Shown: positions 9,305-19,076, counted from the first letter of the stretch. The stretch: DNA of 64,000 bases from Chromatiaceae bacterium (GCA_013426805.1 JACDZG010000007.1:1-64000), one strand, 5' to 3'. Notes: generated from the letters alone by a model not told the origin. Numbers and translations: made by a program.

Positions 9305-10558
9305 TCAAAGGTCCTGGGCGAGGCGGAAACCGAGGGTGACGTACCGGGCCGACGGCCAGAGCCAGAAACGGTTCGCGGACCGCAGCCACGCAGGCTGGTT
9401 GTCCCACGCGCCGCCGCGGATCACCCGGTTCGGCCAAGTATTGGCATCATTCTTGCTAATACAAGCCGTCTCTTTGCCATCATAAAGGTCGGCATAGGCC
9501 GAGCAAGTCCACTCCCAGACGTTCCCGGCCACATGATGCAGCCCCCAGGGGTTGGCCGCCAGGCTGTCGACCGGCAGCGTCTGTTGCCGGTAGACCCCGG
9601 TCTTGGCCCCGCAGCCGTTGTAATCCTCCAAGACCGCGATAACGACCTGGCGCAGCGGCGCCTGGTGGATCAGGTTCGCCAGTTCACCGACGGCGCCGAT
9701 ACGGGTGCGATGGTTCTCCGAAGCGAGATCAGCCAGCAGGTCGGCGCCCAGCAGGTCCTTGGGGTCCGGGGCCGGCGCCCGCGCCTGGGGGTTGCGGGCC
9801 AGGATCAGCTCGCCGCGCACCTGGCCGAACCGCTCTGGGGTCATGCGCCGCGGCCCGGCGGCGGTGGCCTTGACCACCGCGGCATGGACATACCGATAGA
9901 GTTGCTCGACGCTCACCGCGGGCGCGCCCGCCGCCGCCTCGCCGGTCTCCAGACCCTGAATCAGGAAATGGGTAAAGAGCGAGCGCTCCACGCCGGCGAT
10001 GACGCGGTTGCCCTCCCAGGAGGACTCGCCGGCGGTCGAGGAGGTGAGGATGACCCGCCCGTAACCGGCGTCCGGCGGCGGCGCGGCCGGATCGGTACCG
10101 AAGGTCGCGGCGGTCACCACCGCGCCCTTGCGGCCAATGGCTCCGGCGTAACAACAGTCGAGGATCAGGATCTGGCGGCCGGCCGGGCTGCGGTCCATCA
10201 CCGTGGTGATGAAGGTGTCGGCCAGGGCGGTGCCGTCGAGACAGTCGCGTTCGCTGTCGGGCAACGCGAGATAGAGCCGGCCGGTGCGGTGATCGAGCTC
10301 GCCGTGACCCGAGAAATACAGCAGCACCAGATCGTCGCGCTGCCGATTGGCAAACAACCGGCCGATCGCCCGATGGGCCACGGCATAATCGGGATTGGCG
10401 AGGGTCTTGACCAGCGCCGGAGCGAACCCGCCGATGGCCGGATCGGTGAGCACGCGCGCCAACCCCGCCACATCCGCCGCCGGGACCTTGAGATCCGGCA
10501 GCTCCTGATAGCGGTCATTGCCGATCAGCAGGGCATGTTTCTGAGCCGCCGGGGGCAT
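9305..10558 (-). CDS. Caspase-like (C14) protein with truncated FGE/C-type-lectin tail
   Basis: 417 residues. The N-terminal 240 residues form a caspase/metacaspase domain with the catalytic dyad histidine in LLYFSGHGE and cysteine in LILDCCYAG. A short linker follows. The C-terminal 90 residues are the end of a formylglycine-generating-enzyme/sulfatase (C-type lectin) domain: NPWGLHHVAGNVWEWTCS, RVIRGGAWDN and LGFRLA. The first half of that domain, normally well over 100 residues, is missing and the join lies near EDYNGCGAKTG. Caspase-FGE fusions are common in filamentous and purple sulfur bacteria, where their C-terminal ends are often retroelement-diversified. No partner protease or effector gene is adjacent. 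Confidence 0.85.
   Translation of the reverse strand: MPPAAQKHALLIGNDRYQELPDLKVPAADVAGLARVLTDPAIGGFAPALVKTLANPDYAVAHRAIGRLFANRQRDDLVLLYFSGHGELDHRTGRLYLALPDSERDCLDGTALADTFITTVMDRSPAGRQILILDCCYAGAIGRKGAVVTAATFGTDPAAPPPDAGYGRVILTSSTAGESSWEGNRVIAGVERSLFTHFLIQGLETGEAAAGAPAVSVEQLYRYVHAAVVKATAAGPRRMTPERFGQVRGELILARNPQARAPAPDPKDLLGADLLADLASENHRTRIGAVGELANLIHQAPLRQVVIAVLEDYNGCGAKTGVYRQQTLPVDSLAANPWGLHHVAGNVWEWTCSAYADLYDGKETACISKNDANTWPNRVIRGGAWDNQPAWLRSANRFWLWPSARYVTLGFRLAQDL
9316..9412 (-). other. Candidate DGR variable region at 3' end
   Basis: Encodes RVIRGG through GFRLA. In template-like relatives the same stretch is asparagine-rich (AAC codons). Here the matching positions are F, W, L, W, S, A, R, Y, V, T, and most of their codons are NNC (ttc, ctc, gcc, tac, gtc, acc), as adenine-directed mutagenesis of AAC codons would leave. 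No template repeat or reverse transcriptase is in this window, so the assignment is inferred from pattern and family knowledge. Confidence 0.5.
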
Positions 10559-10621
10559 GGGAATCCTTGGGTGCGCCTGGTTTGTAGCATTCTAACCCCG
10601 ATGGCGTCGGGTATGGCAGCG

Positions 10622-10652
10622 CGTAGGATGCGGTGAGTACTCGAACCGCATC
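10622..10652 (+). repeat. Interspersed repeat R1, copy 3
   Basis: Third copy of the gtaggatgcggtgag repeat, with a two-base longer centre, in the 184-base gap between dnaB and the caspase-like gene. Confidence 0.7.
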
Positions 10653-10742
10653 ACCCAACTCCAGGTGAAGCGGTCGACGGGCTGGGCGGGCGCGGTCAGG
10701 GGCATCGAAGGGCTCCGTTTGGATGGTCCGATTCCGCAAGGC

Positions 10743-13178
10743 TCAGTGCATCTCCTCACCGTAATAGTTGTCGGTGTAATTCTCGAACTTGGTGTACTTG
10801 CCCAGGAACGCGAGCCGCAGGGTGCCGATGGGGCCGTTGCGCTGCTTGCCGATGATGATCTCGGCGACGCCTTTGTCTTTGCTCTCGACGTTATAGACCT
10901 CGTCGCGGTAGATGAAGACGATGAGGTCGGCGTCCTGTTCGATGGCGCCCGACTCGCGCAAATCCGACATCACCGGCCGTTTGTTGGGCCGCTGCTCCAG
11001 ACTGCGGTTAAGCTGCGAGAGCGCCACCACCGGCACCGACAGTTCCTTGGCCAGCGCCTTGAGCGACCGGGAGATGGCGGAGATTTCAGTGGTGCGGTTC
11101 TCGTTGGAGCCCGGCGCCTGCATGAGTTGGAGATAGTCGATGACCACCAGCCCCAACCCGCCTTGCTCGCGCTTGAGCCGCCGGGCGCGGGCACGTAACT
11201 CGGTGGGCGACAGGGCCGGAGTGTCGTCGATGAAGAGCGAGGCGCCGGCCAGGATGTTGACCGCGGAGGTGAGACGCGGCCACTCGTCGTCCTCCAGCTT
11301 ACCGGTGCGCACCCGGTGCGAGTCGATCCGCCCCAGCGACGCCATCATGCGCATGGCAAGCGCATCCCCCGGCATTTCCATGCTGAACACCGCGACCGGA
11401 TAGCGGCCCTGGATGGCGGCGTGTTCCGCCAGGTTCATCGCGAAGCTGGTGTTATGGACGCAGATGTCGTTGGCGATGAAGTTGTGTGTGTCGGGGATGG
11501 TCAGGTCATAGACCTGGCGTAAGCCGATCGGCTCGATGGCGACGATCTCGTCCCAGTAGAGGTCGCTCGCGGCCAGGTCCTCGAGCCGCCGATCGCCCAA
11601 AGCCCCGGCGAGGCGGACCCGCTCCAGCGCCGTCTCCTTGGAGAAGATGCCGATCTCGACCAGGAAGGTCTTGATGGATCTGGAGTCGGTGATGTCCAAC
11701 TGCCAACAGCGCGCCGGCCCATTGGGACCCTTGACTTGCCGCAGCCGCCGCTTGGCGATGATCCCGAAGCGCAATAGCAGGTGCTGCACCTGGCGCCCGA
11801 GCCGGTCGCTGACCGTAGCATAGCCGAGTTGCGACTGACCGGTGGCGAGCACCGTCGCCCAGCCGTCGGTAGCAAACAACCGATTGAGGAACAGCGCCAC
11901 CTGATCCTTGGGCAGACGAAAAACCCCCTCCGGGACAAACTTGCCATGGGCGTCCCGGCCCCACAACCCCAGCCCATCGAGCCAGCGGGTAAGCGCATTG
12001 GGAGCGTTCTTCGCGGCGCTGTCGCGCCCCTGCGGCACCCAGGCCGTGACCGCGTCCACAAAATCGGCCTGGATGCGCGGATCCGCGTTGGTCAGCTTGG
12101 GCGAGGCGGCGGTCAGACTGCCGTCGCCCAGCAGATAGCCGAGGAGACGGACCGCGCAGTCGCGCATGGGTGTGTCGCCGAAGACCGGCAGACGCCGGGG
12201 CACGGCGACGGCCTCTCCGGGGGCCAACTCCACCAGCGGACGCCATCCGGTGGCGGTCAGATAGGGGTGACTGGCGGTGGTCTCGATTTCACGGCCCAGA
12301 CGGGTGGTGACCCGAAACACGGGCTTCATGCCGTCATCGACATACGCGCAGGGTTCGGTCTGATGCAGACGCCAGTCATCCCCCAGGGTCAGCAGACGCG
12401 CCTGGCCTCGCTGTACGACTGTCTCGATAGTTTCCAGGCTGCCGTCCGCCAACAGCACCTCGGTGCCGGCCTCCACACACTTGCCCATCGACGGACGCCC
12501 CGCCACGATGATCAAATCCGAGGGCTGGAGCCCGGAGGTCATCATGTCGAAGTCGGTGAAGCCGGTGGAGAGTCCGGTGATGGGCTCGTCGCGCCGGTAG
12601 AGATCGTCGATACGCTCGACCGCACGGGTCAGCAGCGTCTTGATCGGCTGGAAGCCGACGCCGCCGCGGCTCTCCTGTTCGGCGATTTCGAATACCCGTC
12701 GCTCCGCCGCGTCCAGCAGTTCGGCGGCTTCGCGCCCGCCGGGGTTGTAGCCGCTGTCGGCGATGTCGGTGCCCGCGGCGATCATCTGGCGCAGCACCGA
12801 GGTCTCGCGTACGATCTTGGCGTAGGCCTTGATGTTGGCCGCGCTGGGCGTCTCGTTGACCAGGGTGCCGAGATAGGAGAGACCGCCGGCCGGCTCCAAT
12901 TGCTGGGTGCGCTCCAGGGTCTCGGCCAGGGTGACCACGTCGAACGGCTGGTCCGCCTCCGCCAGCTTCGCAATCGCGCGGAACACCAGGCGATGCTCGC
13001 GCCGATAGAGGTCGCGCTCCACCACCATGTCGGCGATCCGGTCCCAGGTGCTGTTATCCAGCATGAGACCGCCGAGCAGCGACTGTTCGGCGTGGATGTT
13101 ATGAGGCGGCGTCCGCAGACTGTCGGTCGCGGAGTCGGGATAAGGAACCAGGAGTTCCTGGTCGGTCGGTTCGAGCAT
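10743..13178 (-). CDS. dnaB: Replicative DNA helicase DnaB, intein-containing
   Basis: 811-residue precursor from ATG 13178, which follows a G-rich ribosome site; an upstream ATG at 13250 is less likely. The N-terminal DnaB domain begins PHNIHAEQSLLGGLMLDN. The RecA-like helicase domain is split at its Walker A motif: GRPSMGK, then the intein, then TSFAMNLAEHAA. After the intein come FSMEMPGDALAMRM, VVIDYLQLM, LSQLNRSLEQR and RESGAIEQDAD. Removing the 343-residue intein leaves about 468 residues, the usual DnaB size. It unwinds DNA at the replication fork. The gene follows rplI in the conserved rpsF-rpsR-rplI-dnaB order. Confidence 0.97.
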   Translation of the reverse strand: MLEPTDQELLVPYPDSATDSLRTPPHNIHAEQSLLGGLMLDNSTWDRIADMVVERDLYRREHRLVFRAIAKLAEADQPFDVVTLAETLERTQQLEPAGGLSYLGTLVNETPSAANIKAYAKIVRETSVLRQMIAAGTDIADSGYNPGGREAAELLDAAERRVFEIAEQESRGGVGFQPIKTLLTRAVERIDDLYRRDEPITGLSTGFTDFDMMTSGLQPSDLIIVAGRPSMGKCVEAGTEVLLADGSLETIETVVQRGQARLLTLGDDWRLHQTEPCAYVDDGMKPVFRVTTRLGREIETTASHPYLTATGWRPLVELAPGEAVAVPRRLPVFGDTPMRDCAVRLLGYLLGDGSLTAASPKLTNADPRIQADFVDAVTAWVPQGRDSAAKNAPNALTRWLDGLGLWGRDAHGKFVPEGVFRLPKDQVALFLNRLFATDGWATVLATGQSQLGYATVSDRLGRQVQHLLLRFGIIAKRRLRQVKGPNGPARCWQLDITDSRSIKTFLVEIGIFSKETALERVRLAGALGDRRLEDLAASDLYWDEIVAIEPIGLRQVYDLTIPDTHNFIANDICVHNTSFAMNLAEHAAIQGRYPVAVFSMEMPGDALAMRMMASLGRIDSHRVRTGKLEDDEWPRLTSAVNILAGASLFIDDTPALSPTELRARARRLKREQGGLGLVVIDYLQLMQAPGSNENRTTEISAISRSLKALAKELSVPVVALSQLNRSLEQRPNKRPVMSDLRESGAIEQDADLIVFIYRDEVYNVESKDKGVAEIIIGKQRNGPIGTLRLAFLGKYTKFENYTDNYYGEEMH
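11451..12479 (-). other. DnaB intein with LAGLIDADG homing endonuclease
   Basis: 343-residue protein intron. It starts with Cys1 (CVEAGTEVLLADGS), has block B TTASHPYLT, and ends with block F/G VYDLTIPDTHN and VHN, giving the penultimate His and terminal Asn; the next extein residue is Thr. Two LAGLIDADG motifs, LLGYLLGDGSL and FLNRLFATDGWA, mark a homing endonuclease. All splicing residues appear intact, so it should self-splice and may still be mobile. The insertion lies between Lys and Thr of the P-loop, so the helicase cannot bind ATP before splicing. Confidence 0.94.
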
Positions 13179-13549
13179 GTTCCCCCCGCGGGCGCGAGCG
13201 GCACACCGGCACCGCGCCGGTCGTCCGCGCGACAACCTGATGAATGGCAAAGCCCGCCCCGGTGCCGCGCGGCCAAGCGGATCGGCACACCATCAGTCGC
13301 AGGGGAGGGATCGATCGGCAGGGATCTTGGCCCCTCCCGCGGACGCGGGCAAGGGGCGATGGATCATCCTAGAAAGAACAGTCGGCGGTCAGCCTAAATC
13401 CCGCAAAAGCTCACGCCAAGCTCGCCAGGAAATAGAGCCGTCGAACGTGATAGCCGAGCATAGGGGCGGGTTTTTAACCCGCGCCTACCCAACTGTGAAC
13501 CCGATTTCCGCCTCAGGACTGCGGCGGAAACCGAGGATCAAGGCCGCGG
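13179..13549. other. dnaB-rplI spacer with palindromic repeat R3
   Basis: No gene seen in 371 bases. It contains a palindromic repeat at 13461-13488 (taggggcggg ... cccgcgccta) that matches the one at 45849-45877. A long spacer here suggests dnaB may have its own promoter. Confidence 0.5.
13461..13488. repeat. Palindromic repeat R3, copy 1
   Basis: Inverted repeat of taggggcgggt with a short T-rich loop, shared with 45849-45877. Both copies are intergenic. Confidence 0.65.
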
Positions 13550-13999
13550 TCAAGCCTCGGGGACGATGTCCACCGTGATGGTCGCGTCCACGTCGGTGTA
13601 GAGGTGCAGCGTCACCTCGAACTCACCGGTCGCGCGGAACGGACCGCCCGGCAGGCGCACCTCCGCCTTGGCGACCTGCACACCCGCGGCGGTCAGGGCC
13701 GCGGCGATGTCGCCGGTGCCGACTGAGCCGAACAGGCGACCCTGCTCACCGGCCTTGCGGGCGATGGTCACCCGGGTCCCGGCAAGCGCGGCCTGGCGCG
13801 TCTGCGCGCTCGCCAGGTTATCGGCCGCGGCGCGCTCCAACTCGGCGCGGCGCGCCTCGAAGGCCTCCAGGTTCTTGGCCGTGGCGGTCACCGCGAAACC
13901 GCCGGGAACCAGGTAATTACGGCCGTATCCGGGGCGCACCTTGACCTTGTCGCCAAGTGCGCCGAGCCGACCGACATTCTTCAGCAGGATGACTTCCAC
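13550..13999 (-). CDS. rplI: 50S ribosomal protein L9
   Basis: 149 residues, normal length. N-terminal rRNA-binding domain [19 protein letters not shown] and [14 protein letters not shown] is followed by the long connecting helix and a C-terminal domain with [16 protein letters not shown]. It binds 23S rRNA domain V at the base of the L1 stalk. It sits between the DUF2232 gene and dnaB in the standard S6-S18-L9 cluster. Confidence 0.98.
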   Translation of the reverse strand: MEVILLKNVGRLGALGDKVKVRPGYGRNYLVPGGFAVTATAKNLEAFEARRAELERAAADNLASAQTRQAALAGTRVTIARKAGEQGRLFGSVGTGDIAAALTAAGVQVAKAEVRLPGGPFRATGEFEVTLHLYTDVDATITVDIVPEA

Positions 14000-14059
14000 T
14001 TCTCTTTTCCTCAGTCTCTTGGGGGACCGCCCCGGATGCGGCCGCCGCGCGCGCCGCCC

Positions 14060-14971
14060 TCAGCCGGGGCTGGGGGGGCGCCGTCCGCGACGGGCACGCA
14101 GATCGGCCCAGATATCCACCAGGCCCAGACACGCCACTAAGATTTCGGCGTGGGGCATGAACACGACCAACAGCACGTAGAGACCCACCAACCAGCCGCG
14201 ATGCAGGCCATAGGCCGCTTGCAGGGTGTGAATCACCGCCAGTCCCTGTAACAACCACAGGGGGGACAGCACGATCAACAGATCCGCGACCAGGCCGGGG
14301 CCCCGCGTGAAACCGATCAGGGCAACCAGCACGACACCAATGGCACCAAACGCCGGATGCAGCCGCAAGGTCCGGAATTCCGCTCCGAAGCCGCCGGGAT
14401 TATAGAGCAGGGCTTGCCACCAGCGCCCGATGAACAGACCCAGGAGGACCTGGAGCAGCAGACCGGCGGCAAAGGTGCCGGTCATCCAGCGCGCCAGTTG
14501 GCCAAACAGCGCCTGCGCATTCGCCGCATCGACGAGGCCGTCTTTGACCACGGCCTGGCTCAGCGGCGCCAGGAAACCCGCCCAATACTCCACCGGGTTG
14601 GCTGTCAGCGCGTAAAACAGCAGGACCAGAACCACCGCGACCAGGCCCGCCAGCTGAATCGCGAAAGCCGGCGAGCGGGAGAACCGCAAGGCGATCCCGA
14701 GCGCCCAGACGGGCAGCCACAGCACCACGACAACGACCAAGGCCGGCCAGGGCGATCCAAAGACGAACACGCACGCGAGTGTGCAAATCGCCGCCGCCGA
14801 CACGCCGACCAGGGCTCCGGCCCTGGCCCCGCCGCGCAGGGTGACCAGGGCCATGGACGCGCTGCTGATCAATCCGACCAATGGAAAAAACAGCGCGAAC
14901 AGACCGGTCGCACCAGTCACCAGGGCCGCCTGGAGCGGCCCCCGCATGATGAGTGCCGCCAGGGCTTTCAT
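14060..14971 (-). CDS. DUF2232 / YybS-like integral membrane protein
   Basis: 303 residues from ATG 14971. At least seven strongly hydrophobic segments span most of the protein, starting near residue 10 and ending near residue 290; a short arginine-rich tail (RARRGRRPPSPG) faces the cytoplasm. A membrane protein of this type lies between rpsR and rplI in many gammaproteobacteria, and position plus hydropathy support the DUF2232 call. Its function is unknown. Confidence 0.8.
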   Translation of the reverse strand: MKALAALIMRGPLQAALVTGATGLFALFFPLVGLISSASMALVTLRGGARAGALVGVSAAAICTLACVFVFGSPWPALVVVVVLWLPVWALGIALRFSRSPAFAIQLAGLVAVVLVLLFYALTANPVEYWAGFLAPLSQAVVKDGLVDAANAQALFGQLARWMTGTFAAGLLLQVLLGLFIGRWWQALLYNPGGFGAEFRTLRLHPAFGAIGVVLVALIGFTRGPGLVADLLIVLSPLWLLQGLAVIHTLQAAYGLHRGWLVGLYVLLVVFMPHAEILVACLGLVDIWADLRARRGRRPPSPG

Positions 14972-15068
14972 GGGTCGCAAGCGGGCGCTGAACCGGATGC
15001 CGATCGGCGACTGCCGGCCACGCGCTCACCCACACGGCGCGCCGCGCGGGTGCCGCAGCGAAGCCCCA

Positions 15069-15302
15069 TCAGTGCCCGTCGGTGTAGGGCAACAGCGCCA
15101 GGAAGCGGGCGCGCTTGACGGCTTGGGCCAGTTGCCGCTGGTACTTGGCCGAGGTCCCGGTGATGCGGCTCGGCACGATCTTGCCGGACTCGCTCACGTA
15201 AGCCTTGAGCAGGTTGAGGTCCTTGTAGTCGATTTCGGCGATACCCTCGGCGGTAAACCGGCAGTAACGCTTGCGGCGGAAAAAACGGGAGCTGTTTTCC
15301 AT
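15069..15302 (-). CDS. rpsR: 30S ribosomal protein S18
   Basis: 77 residues, with the hallmark [11 protein letters not shown] and [21 protein letters not shown]18 binds with S6 to the central domain of 16S rRNA. It follows rpsF by 31 bases in the same operon. Confidence 0.98.
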   Translation of the reverse strand: MENSSRFFRRKRYCRFTAEGIAEIDYKDLNLLKAYVSESGKIVPSRITGTSAKYQRQLAQAVKRARFLALLPYTDGH

Positions 15303-15333
15303 GATGTAGTGTGCTCAGGTGTGGTTGCTGCGC

Positions 15334-15705
15334 CTAATCGTTGTCGGCATCGCCGCCGCCCAGCGGCTCCGGGCGCTCGCGCTCTTCGCCGGTCTTCACC
15401 AACGCGGACGGCTCGGTGACCGCGGCGTTGCGCTGGATGATCAGGTTACGCAGCACCGCGTCGTTGAAACGGAAGGCACTCTCCAGCTCGTCGATCGCCT
15501 CCTGGTCGCACTCGACATTCATCAGGATGTAGTGCGCCTTGTGCACCTTGTTGATCGGGTAGGCGAGCGGGCGCCGCCCCCAATCCTCGAACCGGTGCAC
15601 CACACCGCCGCGCTTCTCCAGATTGCCGCGGTAGCGCTCGACCATGGCCGCCACCTGTTCGCTCTGGCTCGGGTGAACCAGAAACACCACTTCATAATGT
15701 CGCAT
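15334..15705 (-). CDS. rpsF: 30S ribosomal protein S6
   Basis: 123 residues from ATG 15705, which has a gaggag ribosome site; the open frame continues 32 codons upstream, but S6 proteins start at MRHYE. Core motifs are [25 protein letters not shown] and [10 protein letters not shown]. The C-terminal tail after ITQRN-like sequence ([11 protein letters not shown]) is acidic/charged, as in E. coli S6, which is glutamylated there. It is the first gene of the S6-S18-L9 cluster, transcribed away from the BatD-like gene. Confidence 0.97.
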   Translation of the reverse strand: MRHYEVVFLVHPSQSEQVAAMVERYRGNLEKRGGVVHRFEDWGRRPLAYPINKVHKAHYILMNVECDQEAIDELESAFRFNDAVLRNLIIQRNAAVTEPSALVKTGEERERPEPLGGGDADND

Positions 15706-15893
15706 CAACTGCTCCTCACGGATTGACAGCCTCCCGCCCGAAGTCTTGGAATAGTGTGGCGGTGAGGCAAGGAGTTTCCCGGATCGCGGGAAACCGCGCA
15801 TTATACGGAGAAGCAGCGCCGCGTCAAAGCCTTCGCGCGGTCTTTGGCAAACATTCGGAAATCCCGTCCAACCCTCGGCGAACGATCGTAACC

Positions 15894-16856
15894 ATGACGC
15901 TCCGACTTCACGCCCCCTCGCCTATCCACCCGCGCGGCCTGACCATAGCGCCGCCGGGACTGCCGTTGGGCCTGCTGTTGGCGGCATTCGCGGCCGGCGC
16001 ACCGGCGGCGGATGCCGTTCAGGCCCAGTTGTCGGCGCGCGAACTGGCCTTTGGACAGCCGGTGGAACTGACCCTGACGGCACAGGGCGAGGCCCCCGCG
16101 GGGCCGGACCTCGCGGTTCTGGAGCAGGACTTTCGCATTCTGGATCAACGCGTCGAACGGCGTCTCGCGATCAGCAATGGTCACCGCAGCGCTCAGGTGC
16201 GGCTCACACTCCTGCTGCTGCCGTTGCGGGACGGAACCCTGCAGGTGCCGGCGATCACGATGGGTGACCTGCACACCGCGCCCCTGACCCTGACCGTGCG
16301 GCCGGACACCGGCCAACCCACCGAGCCGCGCGCCTTCGCACCCCCGCCGTTCGCGCCGCCGCTGCTGTCCGCGCTGCCTGGCCCGCCGCCGACCCCGCGG
16401 ACCGATCCGTGGAATACCGCCTGGACGGACCGGACGCCCCCGTCCGCGCTCAACGCCGCGCCGGGCGGTTCCAACGCCTGGTTCTGGGTCAGCCTGGGTC
16501 TCGCGACCGTACTGGCCGCGGTCCTCTTCACCCGGCGCGGTCCGCCGATCGCCCGGCCGCCGGCGGCCGCCCCGTCACCACCCGCGCCCATCGATCCGGT
16601 CGACCAGGCCCGTGACCAAATCCACGCCGCCTACCAGGCCGGCGATGCCGTCGCCGCCCGGTCGGCGCTGCTGCAATGGGCCGCCTTGCGCTGGCCCGAA
16701 GCCCCGCCCGGCAACCTGGCCCAACTCGCCCAGCGCTGCCCGCCGCCCCTGCGCACCTCGATCAACCGTCTGGAGATGGCCTTTTTCAGCCCCGAGCCGA
16801 TGGCCTGGGAAACAGAACCGGTGGCCGCGGGGCTGGATGCGCTGGAGCGGTTGTGA
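15894..16856 (+). CDS. BatD-like protein, short form
   Basis: 320 residues from ATG 15894. An N-terminal signal or anchor ([17 protein letters not shown]) is followed by a beta-rich domain beginning [20 protein letters not shown], the pattern of BatD oxygen-tolerance/aerotolerance proteins. Next come a proline-rich linker, one transmembrane helix ([17 protein letters not shown]), a second proline-rich stretch and a helical C-terminal part. Typical BatD has two or three of the beta domains and about 550 residues, so this is a reduced version. No moxR, batA, batB or batC gene is adjacent, so its partners must be elsewhere. Confidence 0.65.
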   Translation: MTLRLHAPSPIHPRGLTIAPPGLPLGLLLAAFAAGAPAADAVQAQLSARELAFGQPVELTLTAQGEAPAGPDLAVLEQDFRILDQRVERRLAISNGHRSAQVRLTLLLLPLRDGTLQVPAITMGDLHTAPLTLTVRPDTGQPTEPRAFAPPPFAPPLLSALPGPPPTPRTDPWNTAWTDRTPPSALNAAPGGSNAWFWVSLGLATVLAAVLFTRRGPPIARPPAAAPSPPAPIDPVDQARDQIHAAYQAGDAVAARSALLQWAALRWPEAPPGNLAQLAQRCPPPLRTSINRLEMAFFSPEPMAWETEPVAAGLDALERL

Positions 16857-16868
16857 GGGTTCGAGGGT

Positions 16869-17438
16869 TCACGGAATCACCAGGGTCGCTCCCGATATGA
16901 GCGGGTCGGGGTCGGACCGCAGGTCCAGACCATCGCCGCGCCGGGCCTGAGCCTCCCCTTCCCTGCTCAAGCGGCACCGCTGTTCCTCCGCGACGACGAG
17001 CCGCTCGGCCGAACGGTTGTGTTGCTCCTGCGCGTGCGCGAGACGCTCCTCCAGGGCGGCCTGGGCCTCACGCAACAGGCCGAGCTGCGCGTTCAACCGG
17101 GCGATCTCCTGCAGGTTTTCGGCCAGCCGCCGTTCCGCCTCCATACGCGCCTGATCGGCCGTGCGGCGCGCGGCGGCCGACTCCTTGAGCTTACCCTCCA
17201 TGCCGTGGATGTGCGCCGTGAGTCGCTCCACCTGGGCCGACAGATCGTCCTCGGCGGCCACGGCCGGCAGCTCCGCCGCCTGCACACCGGACGCCGCCAA
17301 GGCCGCCTCACTCCCCAGCACCAGCAGCGCCAGCACGGCCCGACACAGCCCGCGACGCACCGGGAAACCGCCCGGCGACGCCGCGACCCGACACCCGTTC
17401 GGTTGGAGTCCGGTCACGCGCGGCCGCGCCTCAACCAA
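16869..17438 (-). CDS. Secreted coiled-coil protein, unknown function
   Basis: Up to 189 residues from TTG 17438; a GTG at 17360 would place the start directly at a clean signal peptide ([21 protein letters not shown]). After cleavage the protein is almost all heptad-repeat coiled coil ([19 protein letters not shown] through [15 protein letters not shown], shown in part), ending with a short nonhelical tail. The gene begins within or just after the end of trpB2 on the same strand and may be translated with it. I do not recognise a family. Confidence 0.55.
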   Translation of the reverse strand: MVEARPRVTGLQPNGCRVAASPGGFPVRRGLCRAVLALLVLGSEAALAASGVQAAELPAVAAEDDLSAQVERLTAHIHGMEGKLKESAAARRTADQARMEAERRLAENLQEIARLNAQLGLLREAQAALEERLAHAQEQHNRSAERLVVAEEQRCRLSREGEAQARRGDGLDLRSDPDPLISGATLVIP

Positions 17439-18792
17439 CCGCCGGCAGGCCGGTCAACGCCATGGCGACCTCGGACTCGGCATAGACCAGGTCTTTGAGC
17501 TTGCCGCCCAAATAGTCCGTGTAAGCCTGCATGTCGAAGTGACCATGTCCGCACAGATTGAACAGGATGGTCTTGGCTTCACCCGACTCACGACACTTCT
17601 CGGCCTCATGGATGGCCGCGCGCACCGCGTGGTTGGCCTCGGGCGCGGGAATAATGCCCTCCGCCTTGGCGAACTGGAGCCCCGCGGCGAAACATTCCAA
17701 TTGGTTATAGGAACGCGGCGCAATGTAGCCCAACTTCGCCAGATGGCTGATCTGGGGCGCCATGCCGTGGTAGCGCAGCCCGCCCGCATGGAAGCCTGGC
17801 GGCACGAAGCTGGAACCGAGCGTAAACATTTTGCATAAGGGGGTCAGATGGGCGGTGTCGCCGTAATCGTAGGCGAACAATCCCTTGGTGAGGGTCGGAC
17901 AGGCCGAGGGTTCGACCGCGATGAACTCGATCTTGCCGCCCTCGCGCAGTTGCTTGCCCAGGAACGGAAAGGCCAGACCGGCGAAGTTACTGCCGCCGCC
18001 GGTGCAGCCGATGATCAGGTCCGGATAGTCGCCCGCCATCGCCAATTGCTGCATCGACTCGATCCCGGTGACGGTCTGATGCAACAGGACGTGGTTCAGC
18101 ACGCTGCCCAGGGCGTATTTGGTATCGTCGCGCTGGGCGGCGATCTCGACCGCCTCGCTGATGGCGATCCCCAGACTGCCGGTGCTGTCCGGATGCTCGG
18201 CCAGGATGGCGCGGCCCGACGCGGTGGTGTCGGAGGGGCTCGCGATGCACTGAGCGCCGAACGCTTCCATAAAAGCGCGCCGGTAGGGCTTCTGCTGGAA
18301 ACTGACCTTGACCATGAAGACCACGATCTCCAGCCCGAAGAAGGAACCGGCGAGCGCCAGCGAGGAACCCCACTGACCGGCACCGGTCTCGGTGGCGATC
18401 CGTTTGACACCCTCGATCTTGTTGTAAAAGGCTTGCGGAATCGCGGTGTTGGGCTTATGGCTGCCGGCCGGGCTCACGCCCTCGTATTTATAGTAGATCT
18501 TGGCCGGGGTCTTGAGTGCCTGTTCGAGGCGGCGGGCACGAAACAACGGCGAGGGACGCCACTGCCGATAGACCGCGCGCACCGGCTCGGGAATCGCGAT
18601 CTCACGCTCGGCGCTCATCTCCTGCTCGATCACCGCCCGCGGAAAGATCACTGCCAACTCATCCGCGGTAATCGGCTGTTGCGTACCGGGATGCAGGACC
18701 GGGTCCAACGGGACCGGCAGGTCCGCGTTGATGTTGTACCAGTGCTTGGGCAGGTGTTCTTCGTCGAGCAGGTACTTGACCGTGTCGCTCAT
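17431..18792 (-). CDS. trpB2: TrpB2-type tryptophan synthase beta chain (PLP enzyme)
   Basis: 453 residues from ATG 18792. Makes tryptophan from indole and serine, and TrpB2 forms can act without a TrpA partner. The PLP lysine is in [10 protein letters not shown] (about residue 113), the phosphate-binding loop is [10 protein letters not shown], and the N-terminal region YNINADLP and RPSPLFRA is typical of the longer TrpB2 branch. Length and the SHKPNT (rather than HKTNN of TrpB1) sequence separate it from TrpB1. No other trp genes are adjacent. Confidence 0.9.
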   Translation of the reverse strand: MSDTVKYLLDEEHLPKHWYNINADLPVPLDPVLHPGTQQPITADELAVIFPRAVIEQEMSAEREIAIPEPVRAVYRQWRPSPLFRARRLEQALKTPAKIYYKYEGVSPAGSHKPNTAIPQAFYNKIEGVKRIATETGAGQWGSSLALAGSFFGLEIVVFMVKVSFQQKPYRRAFMEAFGAQCIASPSDTTASGRAILAEHPDSTGSLGIAISEAVEIAAQRDDTKYALGSVLNHVLLHQTVTGIESMQQLAMAGDYPDLIIGCTGGGSNFAGLAFPFLGKQLREGGKIEFIAVEPSACPTLTKGLFAYDYGDTAHLTPLCKMFTLGSSFVPPGFHAGGLRYHGMAPQISHLAKLGYIAPRSYNQLECFAAGLQFAKAEGIIPAPEANHAVRAAIHEAEKCRESGEAKTILFNLCGHGHFDMQAYTDYLGGKLKDLVYAESEVAMALTGLPAVG

Positions 18793-19076
18793 AATTCTTT
18801 CGGAGGCCTCATCAGTGGGAGCATGACGCCGGGGACGGGTGTCCCCGGCTCGCCTTACTAAGTGTGCCAGTTTCCGGCGCGTGCTTGTACCCGTACGCGC
18901 GAAGCCCGGCGTCTGATGGTCGATCAGCACCCCACTCGGCCGTGCAGCACCCCGAATGAGTCCAAGGCGATTTTCGGGAATAAGCACCCCGACTACGCGT
19001 GGATTGAACACAACGCCGGGGCTATGCTACCGTCCTCCCGCTCGTGCAAACCCATCCAAAAAAACGGGAAATACAC

